NCBI GenBank assembly: GCA_026770025.1
Contig: JAMXDE010000067.1
Coordinates: 124,001-188,000 of the forward strand
Source: Craspedostauros australis
Lineage: Eukaryota; Bacillariophyta; Bacillariophyceae; Mastogloiales; Achnanthaceae
Length of the DNA: 64,000 nt
Direction of reading: 5' to 3'
This document shows, piece after piece, positions 20,737 to 30,908 of the stretch (within the stretch, counting starts at the first letter, position 1; each line of letters starts with the position of its first letter). The notes beneath the pieces are model-generated. The model saw only the letters and a list, made by a program, of their open reading frames with translations, was not told the DNA's origin and did no database searches. The position numbers and the translations under genes were made by a program.

Positions 20737-21428
20737 CGGTCACCAACCTCGCACAAGCATGATGCATACCGCACACGCAAGTCTGGGCGTTATCAGCATC
20801 AGCTTCACGAATAATGATGCGTTGCGATGAATTGCATTGAAGAGATGGTTCGGCGGAATGCCATTGACACGGACCGTGCTTGGGCTCTCTGACGTTCTGC
20901 CGAAGATCGATGCCGTCAACGGACGACGAGTAAACCTTCGGACCGCAATGCACACTGTTTGATCAGATAGTGCGAAAGAATGGAGTTGACCAACTCTACC
21001 GCCATAAGTCACTCGCACCCCCAAGCAAGATGGGAGGTTCCTCTTTCAGATTCAGTCGATGCTCATCGCACAGACGCGCTCTTTGACAAGCGGCGGTGTC
21101 CACAAACAATGCGCGTTTCACCAAGACGATGTCGCTGCGGCTCTGACTGTTGGAATCACTCCAACCGCCGTAGCAACGCAAGTTTTCGAACGCGCGATGC
21201 AATCTAAGGCCGAAGCGTCGTTGGAGAGACAAGCGCACGGAGAAACAGCCAAGTACGTGTAAAGCGGGCGCAAGCTTCATAGAACACTGTCATGGTTTAT
21301 CCGGCGGAGTAGAGCCTGATCTCTTCCTCCTCTCTCTTTATTAGTAGAGGTTCTCTGATGCCACTGTAACGATAGGAGCCACTCAAGAGTTCACGTCGAC
21401 TCTCGATCGTCATGATAATCGGTTAGTC
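20737..21428. other. Spacer of tandem unit 2, left part
   Basis: Repeats blocks of the spacer behind copy 1 (for example the CATTGACA..GCCGAAGATCGA area). It ends at GGTTAGTC, where the Copia element is inserted; the matching uninterrupted site is at 19136-19147. No gene seen. Confidence 0.65.
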
Positions 21429-21602
21429 CAAACAGGGATGCATGTGAAACGGTTAAAACGGGGTTAACATGCGAACACGGGCATCGCCCAACCACGGGAG
21501 AACAGTGTACTCTCTGACAATCCTACACGACCCTATAATCCTTATAATATGAATCCTTTGGGTTTCCAACCCTCAATGACAATGCATGTGTGTGTTAACT
21601 TG
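21429..21602 (+). repeat. 5' LTR of the Copia element
   Basis: 174 bases beginning CAAACAGGGATG and ending GTTAACTTG, identical to 27653-27826. A TATA-like TATAATCCTTATAATATG lies near 21534-21551 and may be the promoter. The ends are CAA...TTG rather than the usual TG...CA. Confidence 0.93.
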
Positions 21603-22072
21603 GTTTATCATTACGCATCCGCTCACGCGGGCCATGCGCAAGCACGCGGGGACCGCCTGAAGAGGCGATGACAATACTGGGACCCCGCTCTGAGGGTGGA
21701 CCGCCGTGAGCCGGCACAGCTTGAAATCGTGTTGCATCCCCTTTGACAATGATGTTCTGGTGCATTTGGCCGGTGCCAGAGGGATGTACTCCCGCCGTTC
21801 GCTTTGGCGTGGTGTGGATGGCAAGACAGGTGGACGCACCAACCGCAGGCCACGCGGAACCCCTACTGAGACACGCGCTCCTACTGAGTGAAAGATCGTG
21901 TGCCTTGTTGCCACATCCGTGCTTCTCAACGTGGGTCGAAAACATCGACACACACACTCCGAAAACTCACACGACGAAACACGCTCTGTCCCAGCGAAGC
22001 CTTCTGTCACAATCCAACAACTTGCTGCTTTTTCCTCTCCTTTTTGCATTCAACAACCATACGACAGCCAAC

Positions 22073-23554
22073 ATGTTGACCAACAGCGATGAGATCCGCA
22101 ACTACCTTACCAACGTCATGGGTTTCACCAAGGCCAACATCGGTGAAGCACTCAGCGCGCAAGGACTGAACACCTTCGACGACCTTCTGATGTTCTCCGA
22201 CAAAGACTTGGAGAAGCTCTGTGATCGCATTCGTAAGGGAAGCGGCCTCGTCTCCAACCCAGCACAGACATCGGGCAATCGTTCTACCACTCCAGCACAA
22301 ATCAAGGATCCTGGAGTCACCATCGGATGGGTGCACGAGCTGAAGCTTCGAAAGCTCCGCTATGTGCGCTTCCACTTCGATCGTATCCAACGCCCTTTCT
22401 CTGCTGCCGAAGCACCGATTGAGCGTCTCAACGCTCTCTGGTCCCTCTTTGAGGAGGAAGTGCGCGCGAAAGACGCCCCATCAATGGACTTGCCCGATCC
22501 TCTCACGCGCGTGGACAACGTCCGCGAGACCCTTGAGGATATCGCGAATTACCTCGAGAACACGCTTGGAGCAAGTGATGCTCCACTATCATACATCATC
22601 CGTGAGAATCCGCTCAAACCGGAAGACCGATCGCCAGCAGTCAACACCCCGTTCGGCACACCATCCCTCAAGGAGGAGCTCATCGACAGAGCTACCCACA
22701 TAGGCCTCAAACACAAAGCCGACAATGCAGCCGTATGGCAGGTCATCCGCCATGTGACTCACGGTGGTCCAGCATGGAACTGGGTGCAAGGCAATGAGCG
22801 ATCCCGAGATGGACGTACTGCATACCTGACACTCCAAGAGCATTACCGCGGTGACTCCTATCAAGTCCGAACCAAGGCAACCGCGACCGGCATCATCAAC
22901 AACACCTTCTACGATGGCAAGTCACGCAACTTCACATTCGAAACATACACCCAACGCCTGAACTCTGCCTTCGAAGATATGGCTGCTTGTGGTGAACCGC
23001 TCGTCGAAGATGCCAAAGTCCGACACCTGATGCATGGCATTCGTGTGCCACACCTGACCACCGCGTGTGATGCCATCATGCTCAACGAAAGCATCCGTAC
23101 CAGCTTCCCCGCCACCGTGAATGCACTCAGCGAAGTGATCGGCCGCAAACAGGCAACGACCCCCACGCGTCAGATCTCGTCCATGGGACGTAACAACAAC
23201 AGTGGCGGCCGAGGCGGCCATTATCGCGCCAACAAACCAGGACGTGGAGGCCAAGGGCGAACCAAACAGTACAACCCCAACATGGTCATCACTGACCGTC
23301 ACTATCTCCCTGAGGAGTGGGCAGTCATGTCATCCGCCCAAAAGGGACGCGCATTGGAATTGCGCGGCGCACGTGACAAACGCCGCGGTGTGATGTCTGT
23401 TGGCCGAGGCAGTCCGGCGAAACGCACTCGTGAGGACACGGACGGCCATTATGGACCTCCAACTCCACCAAACCAGACCAACAACACTGGTACCAACCAA
23501 ACCGCTGGGATTGGTTCCATGATGTCTCGCCGCAACCAAAACAATCGTTCCTGA
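22073..23554 (+). CDS. gag: Copia gag
   Basis: About 493 aa from the ATG at 22073. That start was chosen because it follows the leader and opens with a helical stretch (MLTNSDEIRNYLTNVMGFTK). The middle part shows the helical capsid-type pattern of Copia gag. The C terminus is rich in Arg, Gly and Asn (for example NNNSGGRGGHYRANKPGRGG) and has no CCHC zinc knuckle, so RNA binding is probably by RG-rich segments. Gag and pol lie in the same reading frame as consecutive open stretches, which suits the read-through type of expression known from retroelements. Confidence 0.85.
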   Translation: MLTNSDEIRNYLTNVMGFTKANIGEALSAQGLNTFDDLLMFSDKDLEKLCDRIRKGSGLVSNPAQTSGNRSTTPAQIKDPGVTIGWVHELKLRKLRYVRFHFDRIQRPFSAAEAPIERLNALWSLFEEEVRAKDAPSMDLPDPLTRVDNVRETLEDIANYLENTLGASDAPLSYIIRENPLKPEDRSPAVNTPFGTPSLKEELIDRATHIGLKHKADNAAVWQVIRHVTHGGPAWNWVQGNERSRDGRTAYLTLQEHYRGDSYQVRTKATATGIINNTFYDGKSRNFTFETYTQRLNSAFEDMAACGEPLVEDAKVRHLMHGIRVPHLTTACDAIMLNESIRTSFPATVNALSEVIGRKQATTPTRQISSMGRNNNSGGRGGHYRANKPGRGGQGRTKQYNPNMVITDRHYLPEEWAVMSSAQKGRALELRGARDKRRGVMSVGRGSPAKRTREDTDGHYGPPTPPNQTNNTGTNQTAGIGSMMSRRNQNNRS

Positions 23555-23599
23555 TCGCAGCATGAAGGGAACCGACAGGTCACGTCTGTCCATCTCTCA

Positions 23600-26500
23600 T
23601 TGTCGTCTAACACACCGCGAGCGGAACTTGACTCACACGCTGACACATGTTGCTTCGGCGACACAGCATACATTGTGCACACCACGAATCAGACGGTGAC
23701 TGCAACTCCCTTTCTTGACTCACTCGGGAACATCGACAACGTGTCAATCGTCACGGCAGCGATAGCATATGATGATCCCGTAACATACCAAACATTTGTT
23801 CTTTTCTTCCCACAATCGATCTACTTTCCTCGTCTTGAGCACCCGTTATTGTGCCCGAATCAGATGCGAGCTGCTGGTGTTGTTATTAATGATGTTCCAT
23901 TACTCATGATCAATGAGGATGAACGGAAACCGGAGGATCACTCAGTGATCTCCTCCCTTAACAACCTCCACATCCCGCTCCGACTACGTGGTACCATATC
24001 GTACTTCCACACAAGAAAACCGACACGACAAGAAGTCCAATCTGACCATGACTGCATCCATGTCATGATGACACAGGAGTCCACCTGGGACCCAGCACAC
24101 TGGTCGGCAGGGGACGACGAGGACGCCATCAGAACGACCGTCCCAACAACACAAACGTCCATGTCGCCAACGATCCTACGTGACATCAAGGCGGTGAGCG
24201 GAACGCAGTCCTCCAACCGAAAGGGGACGATCACCCCAGAAGTACTGGCACGACGATGGCGCATCGGCGTTGATGCAGCAACACGAACGTTGCAGGCCAC
24301 AACACACCTGGCTATGCGCGACTTCCGCAATACCACAGGGACACGTCGACTCAATCCATATGCGATGCAACTACGCTACCGGCGTTTGAACACGCAGGTA
24401 TATGCCGACACAATGCACGCGAAAACGAAATCAATCCGTGGCAATAAATGTGCGATGATATACTGCACACCATTCCACTGGGTTCGCGTCTATCCGATGA
24501 CGGAACGCAAGAACGCACACCTCACCCTTGACGAAATGTTTCGCGATCACGGTATCCCTCACACGATCATACCCGACAACGCCAAGGAGCTCGTGGCTGG
24601 CGAGTTCCGTCGTAAACTGCACAAAGCACAAGTGTCTATCCGCCCGATTGAGGCGTACATACACAACCAAAACCGTGCAGAGGCGACCATCCGCGAACTG
24701 CGTCGCCACTATCGCAGACTGATGACATCCACCAACACGCCCGAATACCTGTGGGACTATTGCTTTGAATACTGTGCGGAGATCCGAAGTCACACAGCGT
24801 TATCCGTGTACGATCTGCATGGAGAGACACCTGCCACCATTCTGTCCGGCGACACAGCCGACATCTCACACATTGCCGAATTTGCATGGTTTGAATTCGT
24901 CTGGTATATCAACATACAAGACGCCTCCATGAACGTGAAACAACTCGGACGTTATCTGGGGCCAAGCCGTTCTGTCGGCGAGGCCATGTGCTCGTACATA
25001 CTCACCGCCAATGGCATCGTTGTTTCCAAATCCTCGGTCTTACCTCTTTCACACGACGATACGAACGATGACGTGCTCAAACAAAAGCAAACCGATTTCA
25101 TGACCAAACTCAGTACCAAATGGAACAAACGTATGGAAGGCATGGAACCAGACGATGATGGTGACGAAGTGGATGACACCGCCGCCGACATCGCCTACCT
25201 GCAAAACACAGAGCCAATGGAACCCATCGTCGAACCCGAAGACGTCGCCAGCGAGGTATACGATCGCTACATCACAGCGAAGGTCGTTTTGCCGACAGGG
25301 GACGAGATGCGATTCGGCACCGTGAAGCGAAGGAAACGAGACGCAGATGGCAACCTCATTGGACATTCACACGACAATCCGATGCTCGACACGTCACGCT
25401 ACGAGGTCGAATTCCTCGACGGACATCAGGAGGCATTCAGTGCCAACCAGATCGCAGAGAACATTTATGCTCGTGTCGACGACGATGGATATGAGACCGT
25501 CCTTATGGACGAGATCATCGACCACAAACGCTTACCCTCTGTCTCTTTTGCTTCTCACAAAACGAAATCCACGAAAGGATGGAAACTGTGCATACGTTGG
25601 AAAGACGGATCAACCTCATGGATACACCTGCGAGACGCGAAGGAGGCCGACCCCGTCCGTGTGGCGGAATATGCAGAAGCCAATCTCCTTGTCAACGAGC
25701 CAGCCTTCAAGTGGTGGGTGCCGCACACCCTCCGCAAGCGACAGCGCATCATCATGGCAACCAAACGGAGACAAGTGCGCAAACAAGAGATGTTCGGTGT
25801 TGCGCTACCAACCTCTGTACGACATGCGCTTGCCATCGATGCGGAATCGGGCACTGATATGTGGCGCAAAGCAATCGAGAAGGAGATGAAAGCCGTACGC
25901 CCTGCCTTCGACATCAAAGAGACCGACACTCCCAATCCCATTGGACATCCATACATGGAGTGTCACATGATCTTCGCAGTGAAGGTCGACCTCACACGAA
26001 AAGCGCGATTGGTGGCTGGTGGCCACATGACAGAGGCACCAGCGGCCATCACCTATGCGAGTGTGGTGTCACGCGAGAGCGTGCGCATCGCGTTCCTGCT
26101 TGCCGCACTCAATGACTGCAACATACTGGCAGCCGACGTCCAAAACGCATACCTGAACGCGCCTTGCAGAGAACGCATATACACACGGTGCGGACCCGAG
26201 TTTGGGTCCGACCAAGGCAAGATCGCCGTCATCTGTCGGGCCTTGTATGGCCTGAAGTCCAGTGGAGCCGCTTGGCGAGCGCACCTGGCTGAGACACTAC
26301 GCGATTCGATGGGATACACATCCTGCCGCGCTGACAGCGACGTCTGGATGAAGCCAGCTGTGGCGAGCGATGGGTCAGAGTATTATGAATACGTGCTAGT
26401 GTATACAGACGACATCCTTGCGGTGTCGAAACAACCCCAGCGCATCCTAGATGCAATCGGCTCACACTTCTTCCTCAAACCGAGTTCCATCGGCCCTCCT

Positions 26501-27481
26501 ACTACTTACCTTGGATCCACTATCGCGCCATACCACATTGACTCTGATGCAACACGTCCCAAATGGAGCATGGGATCACGTGCCTACATACGAGCCGCCA
26601 TCAAGATCGTGACGAAATGGCTCACAGATCGACAAGGGCGCCTCAAGACAAAGGCACCCAGTGTGATACCAAACAACTACCGACCTGAATTGGATGCAAC
26701 ACCGTTGTGCGATGCAGAGGAGATGCAATTCTACCAGCAACTGATCGGCATCCTGCGTTGGACCGTTGAGCTGGGTCGAATCGACATCTGCTGTGAAACA
26801 TCCATGATGTCATCATATTGTGCTGCGCCACGTACAGGTCACCTGCGAACGCTCTTCCACATGTTTGCCTATTTGAACTCACACGATCGTTCTCGTCTTG
26901 TCTTTGATGATGCATACGTTGACAAACCCGCTGTGATACAACCGGAGTGGGGCGACTTCTACGCCGATGCCCACGAACAGATACCGAACGACATGCCACC
27001 ACCACGCGGAAAGGAGGTTCAGATGACCTGCTTTGTTGATGCTGACCATGCTGGCGATCGGGTGACGCGACGATCGCGCACCGGAGTCCTACTGTATCTG
27101 AACTCATCGCCCATCCTATGGCACAGCAAGAAGCAAAACAGCATCGAAACATCCACATTCGGCAGCGAGTTCACCGCGCTCAAGGTGGCGACGGAGATCG
27201 TCATCGGCATGCGCTACAAGTTACGTATGATGGGTGTCCCTATGGACGGCCCCACAGACATGCGCGTCGACAATCAGAGTGTTGTATACAACGCCTCACT
27301 CCCCGCATCACAGCTACGAAAGAAAGCCAACGCCATTGCATACCACTTCGTCCGAGAAAGCATCGCGGCGGGTGTGATGACCGTCTCATACGAGCCATCA
27401 GAAACCAACCTCGCCGACATGCTCACCAAACCACAATCAGGTCCAAGACGGACAGCTCAAGCACAATGTGTTTTATTCTAA
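23600..27481 (+). CDS. pol: Copia pol: protease, integrase, reverse transcriptase, RNase H
   Basis: About 1293 residues. Protease motif DSHADTC near residue 11, integrase core between about 220 and 430, an acidic linker of about 150 residues, reverse transcriptase with AADVQNAYLNAP and the active-site YTDD near residue 935, and RNase H with VDADHAG near 1146 and VDNQSV near 1225. All key motifs are present and no break is seen. The open stretch begins before the coordinate given, without an ATG, in line with synthesis as a gag extension. It is the best reference in the window for the older copy at 1-3.1 kb. Confidence 0.9.
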   Translation: MSSNTPRAELDSHADTCCFGDTAYIVHTTNQTVTATPFLDSLGNIDNVSIVTAAIAYDDPVTYQTFVLFFPQSIYFPRLEHPLLCPNQMRAAGVVINDVPLLMINEDERKPEDHSVISSLNNLHIPLRLRGTISYFHTRKPTRQEVQSDHDCIHVMMTQESTWDPAHWSAGDDEDAIRTTVPTTQTSMSPTILRDIKAVSGTQSSNRKGTITPEVLARRWRIGVDAATRTLQATTHLAMRDFRNTTGTRRLNPYAMQLRYRRLNTQVYADTMHAKTKSIRGNKCAMIYCTPFHWVRVYPMTERKNAHLTLDEMFRDHGIPHTIIPDNAKELVAGEFRRKLHKAQVSIRPIEAYIHNQNRAEATIRELRRHYRRLMTSTNTPEYLWDYCFEYCAEIRSHTALSVYDLHGETPATILSGDTADISHIAEFAWFEFVWYINIQDASMNVKQLGRYLGPSRSVGEAMCSYILTANGIVVSKSSVLPLSHDDTNDDVLKQKQTDFMTKLSTKWNKRMEGMEPDDDGDEVDDTAADIAYLQNTEPMEPIVEPEDVASEVYDRYITAKVVLPTGDEMRFGTVKRRKRDADGNLIGHSHDNPMLDTSRYEVEFLDGHQEAFSANQIAENIYARVDDDGYETVLMDEIIDHKRLPSVSFASHKTKSTKGWKLCIRWKDGSTSWIHLRDAKEADPVRVAEYAEANLLVNEPAFKWWVPHTLRKRQRIIMATKRRQVRKQEMFGVALPTSVRHALAIDAESGTDMWRKAIEKEMKAVRPAFDIKETDTPNPIGHPYMECHMIFAVKVDLTRKARLVAGGHMTEAPAAITYASVVSRESVRIAFLLAALNDCNILAADVQNAYLNAPCRERIYTRCGPEFGSDQGKIAVICRALYGLKSSGAAWRAHLAETLRDSMGYTSCRADSDVWMKPAVASDGSEYYEYVLVYTDDILAVSKQPQRILDAIGSHFFLKPSSIGPPTTYLGSTIAPYHIDSDATRPKWSMGSRAYIRAAIKIVTKWLTDRQGRLKTKAPSVIPNNYRPELDATPLCDAEEMQFYQQLIGILRWTVELGRIDICCETSMMSSYCAAPRTGHLRTLFHMFAYLNSHDRSRLVFDDAYVDKPAVIQPEWGDFYADAHEQIPNDMPPPRGKEVQMTCFVDADHAGDRVTRRSRTGVLLYLNSSPILWHSKKQNSIETSTFGSEFTALKVATEIVIGMRYKLRMMGVPMDGPTDMRVDNQSVVYNASLPASQLRKKANAIAYHFVRESIAAGVMTVSYEPSETNLADMLTKPQSGPRRTAQAQCVLF

Positions 27482-27652
27482 CAGACAGACTGCGCGACAG
27501 TACCCATGGATGGTCGGCCACGGATCCAATCCGTGGTGGATGGGATGAGCGCCCTGTGGTGCCCACGCATGGGGCATGCAGCAGGTACATACCATACGAA
27601 ATGAAAATGTGACGATCCGACAGTCAGCAGAGCCACAGCGAATCGAGGGGAC

Positions 27653-27826
27653 CAAACAGGGATGCATGTGAAACGGTTAAAACGGGGTTAACATGCGAAC
27701 ACGGGCATCGCCCAACCACGGGAGAACAGTGTACTCTCTGACAATCCTACACGACCCTATAATCCTTATAATATGAATCCTTTGGGTTTCCAACCCTCAA
27801 TGACAATGCATGTGTGTGTTAACTTG
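27653..27826 (+). repeat. 3' LTR of the Copia element
   Basis: 174 bases, identical by eye to 21429-21602, preceded by the purine tract GAGGGGAC and followed by the target duplication AGTC. Confidence 0.93.
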
Positions 27827-29025
27827 AGTCTACGCACGTTGCAAGAGTGAAACGTTCCCACTGATGCCCAATTTGATGAGGTCGCTGACGAGCAGCATGT
27901 GCAGTCCCATGCCAATGCCAGCCAATTTCATTAAGCGTATCAGTAGTATCCAAAAGCTTCAAGAGAACACCATACACACGAGATCGAGGACACTGGTGGT
28001 ATTTCTCTCTCTCTGTCGGTCTGGTGAGGGGTTGTTCCTACCCCGTGGCTCGTACGTACTCGAATTGTTCTGTTGCGTACCGTTACTGTGGGACGAATCT
28101 CATCAGAAAGATCAAACATGAAACTAGACGCTACACTCATCGTCCCCAACCTGCGATGTGGCGACGAACTGTGGTCCTCTGGCTGCGCCGCCTCCACTGC
28201 CTCCACCAACCCCGACAACTATGGCAACTTTGGCAACAGGGTGCATGGTTCGCCTTCTTCCCACCGAAGGTCTGCGATGCTCGTCTGCAGAATGCACGTG
28301 TGTTTCACATCGCAAAGAGTATTGGCGAGGCCGGCAGGCTACAACAACGAGAGCAGATAAAATGGCTAGAACAAACACGAACGTGTCCGCAGTGTTTTTG
28401 GCGAAATCTATTGGAGCGTGAGCGAAAATGGACATCGAATCAAACAGGTCGAAGATGTCACACTGAGCGCAGAAAGCGCGAGAGCACAAACAACACAGAG
28501 GATGACCGATGAGAACGGGTCAGCCGCTGTCATCAACAAGAACAAGAACAAAGACAAGAGCAACAGCAGAAAAGCTCATAATCCCAATTAGGTTACACCA
28601 TCAACATCGTCATCTGTATCACCACATTCCGTTAAAATCAACACCACACCAACAACAATGCGAACTGCATCGAAACGTGCGTCCGAATAGGCCATACACG
28701 CACCATCCACCATGAAACACAACAAGGACGAAGGTGTGCTCGGAGCTATCAGCGAACTGGGCTGCCCCACAATCCACAGAGATCACAACACACCACTGCT
28801 CTTGGGGTTGTCGTTGCTTCCTCTCGCCCACAGCCCCACTCTGTAGAACCCTTGCAATCCAACCGGACAGTTGCTAAATCTAAAACACATCTGCAATATC
28901 TCGTCACCAACAGACTTGACAGAACCGACAGCAAGGCATATTCTATTACATAATATAATACAAGCCGACAGACTCAGAGAGAACACGAGAACACCATGCT
29001 CGTGCAGCCAGAAGCAGCAAGCAAC
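27827..29025. other. Spacer of tandem unit 2, right part
   Basis: Continues the spacer interrupted by the Copia element; 27827-28408 aligns with 19137-19720 at high identity. It then carries a 226-base insertion relative to unit 1 (listed separately) before the homology resumes. No gene seen. Confidence 0.65.
28409..28634. mobile_element. Possible small non-autonomous insertion (MITE-like), 226 bp
   Basis: Compared with the paralogous spacer, where GCGAAATCAACACC is continuous (19710-19725), this copy has 226 extra bases bounded by AAATC on both sides (28404-28408, 28635-28639), as a 5-base target duplication would give. The ends TATTGGAGCG and CATTCCGTTA show only weak inverted similarity. 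A deletion in unit 1 between two AAATC repeats is the alternative. Confidence 0.35.
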
Positions 29026-29793
29026 ATGGAGACGATGATCGTGAAGACGAAGCACCATCTGAGCATGGTGGGTTCCACGGTTGTTGATATTCCGTCAGAC
29101 CTGGCGTTCGATGTCCTGGCGGATTTTGGCTGCCATGTGCAGGTCTTCCGCACGTGCAAACGGATGGATCTCTTGTCAACTCCTGGCATGGAGAGCGCTC
29201 TTGCTCGTCCCATTCGAACAAACTGCCGCGTTGGCGATGCTCATCGTGCGAATCACACTGCAACCGAATCTTCCAAAGACGCCAACACGGGGACGCGCGC
29301 TGATCGCTCGCTGGTGGGGTCCAAGTACCTTTCTGAGTACGTGGCTGGCGGCAACCGAAACTATAGAGCCGTCTGCACCATCACAAGTGTGGATGCCGAC
29401 TCAGACAGCAATCGCTATGAAATATCATGGGCAGCGACTATGGGGTCCTGCACTTTGACTACAACACAAATGCTGCATGAGGTGCAGCCAGACCAAAAGC
29501 AACAGCAACAGCAACAGCAACAAGGATGTGACGCCAACGAGCCTAGCCTCTGCCATCTCACCTTTTCCTTTGCATTGATCCCCAACAATTGGCGAGGGCG
29601 ACTATTTTTATGGTTCCGCGGCAAGCAATTGCAAAAAGAAGGAGCCCAAATCTTTAAGTTCGACGTGGAAGATTTATGTGCCGAAGTCAGGAGGAGAATG
29701 AAAGCAACGGAGGAATGCCCACTCAACCCAACCATAGGCAAAGACTCAACAGCGAGCACCCAGCTCACGCAAGTATCGCGAGTGGCGAGTTGA
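29026..29793 (+). CDS. START/SRPBCC-like protein, tandem array copy 3
   Basis: 255 aa from the ATG at 29026, chosen because the alignment with the other copies starts there (METMIVKTKHHLSMVGSTVV); an upstream in-frame ATG at 28996 would add ten residues. Family blocks: VDIPSDLAFDVLADFGC, VGSKYLSEY, ISWAATMGSCTLTTTQ, LIPNNWRGRLFLW and the terminal helix. A run of eight Gln (near residue 165), encoded by CAG/CAA codons, sits in a loop that also varies between copies. Cytosolic by lack of signal. Ligand unknown. Confidence 0.72.
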   Translation: METMIVKTKHHLSMVGSTVVDIPSDLAFDVLADFGCHVQVFRTCKRMDLLSTPGMESALARPIRTNCRVGDAHRANHTATESSKDANTGTRADRSLVGSKYLSEYVAGGNRNYRAVCTITSVDADSDSNRYEISWAATMGSCTLTTTQMLHEVQPDQKQQQQQQQQGCDANEPSLCHLTFSFALIPNNWRGRLFLWFRGKQLQKEGAQIFKFDVEDLCAEVRRRMKATEECPLNPTIGKDSTASTQLTQVSRVAS

Positions 29794-30908
29794 ATCCAGT
29801 GCGGCTTAAATTAGTTGCCACGCCCGAGCAACAGTTCGCTCGGCGATGCGGAAATCCAGGCGTGGCGAGTTCAGAAGCGGTGGATGTCGATACCTTTGGG
29901 TGTCCATTTATCTCGAGCTATTGGTGGGGAGGGTCGTCATCCGTCAGCAGACGAAGCATCAACCTTCGGACCAACGGTTTACTCTGACTGTCAACGCCAG
30001 CAACGGTGGTTCTGCAGGTCTGGTTGCCATCCCGTGAGGTCTTTCGCAGAACCAGCCAGTGCACAAAACATCAACAAGAAATACAGATGATGTGCCGAAA
30101 TCCAAGTCAGCTGCGGACTGGTAAATTGTTCATGTCCATCGACGCGGCCTGTGACACGACGTATCACCATCCTTAATCTCCTGGTCGCGAGGAGTGATCG
30201 GGCGCAGGCTGCGGCATCTTCGTCGGCTCCTACAACTTCTACCATACCAATACACAGTGGGTGCGATTCGCCACCTTCCCATCGCAGCGATGCCATCAAT
30301 AACGCAAGATCGCGTGGTTGGCAGCACTGCAGTCCTCGTCGGTATTTGTGAGTACAGTGCCATGAGCGCATTCGCAAGGCAGACGAAAACAAGAGCGAAG
30401 CAGAGAGTTTGGACACAGAGCAACTTGTCCCCTCTTGTCCGCTTTGCGCGAAGTCACGATACACGATCCACAGTCAACACCCAAAGCGAACCGAGGTGTC
30501 GAAAACAAACACACGACAGAGCGTCTCTCGAACTCGAAGGTGGCTTGTGCTTCGCATCTCCCTCATCACCTCTCCGCAAACATGGAAGCATGATACCATA
30601 CGAATGCGCACAAACACCAACACCAGCACCAACAAAGCCTGCCCTCACATGCAAACGCCGGTGTTCGGTGAGAGGAGCAGCAAGAACAACATCACATCCA
30701 TCTTGGTGGCTGCGGCGGCCGTCAGCGTCACAGTTGCGTTGTTCCAAACAACTCCATTCTCCACCGTTTTGCGATCACCAGCCGCATCACCCACAAAGCG
30801 ACTCTGCAACGCATCCGGAGGAACTCGAACAGATCTGGTAGAGTGAACAATCGGATCAAGAGACCGATAGCTGGGAGACTACGAGAACGCACAGCAACAT
30901 ACAGCACC
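29794..30908. other. Spacer of tandem unit 3
   Basis: The region just after the gene (CCATTTATCTCGAGCT area) is diverged from the other spacers; little of the duplicated block is recognisable. Open frames at 30194-30841 and 30409-30846 overlap each other and have no features I can support. Confidence 0.5.

Larger units (their letters stand above)
21429..27826 (+). mobile_element. Ty1/Copia LTR retrotransposon, looks whole and young
   Basis: 6.4-kb element with two LTRs of 174 bases that are identical by eye, flanked by the target duplication AGTC (21425-21428 and 27827-27830). The empty site is preserved in the paralogous spacer at 19136-19147, which fixes the boundaries. Order: 5' LTR, leader, gag, pol (protease, integrase, reverse transcriptase, RNase H), which is the Copia order; a purine tract GAGGGGAC lies before the 3' LTR. 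Domain content and host suggest a CoDi-like diatom group. Identical LTRs point to a very recent insertion. It is inserted in the spacer of the SRPBCC gene array and breaks no gene. Confidence 0.95.

Noticed and set aside
30194-30846. Two overlapping frames upstream of SRPBCC copy 4
   Set aside because: They overlap in different frames, have no features and are not conserved in the other units.
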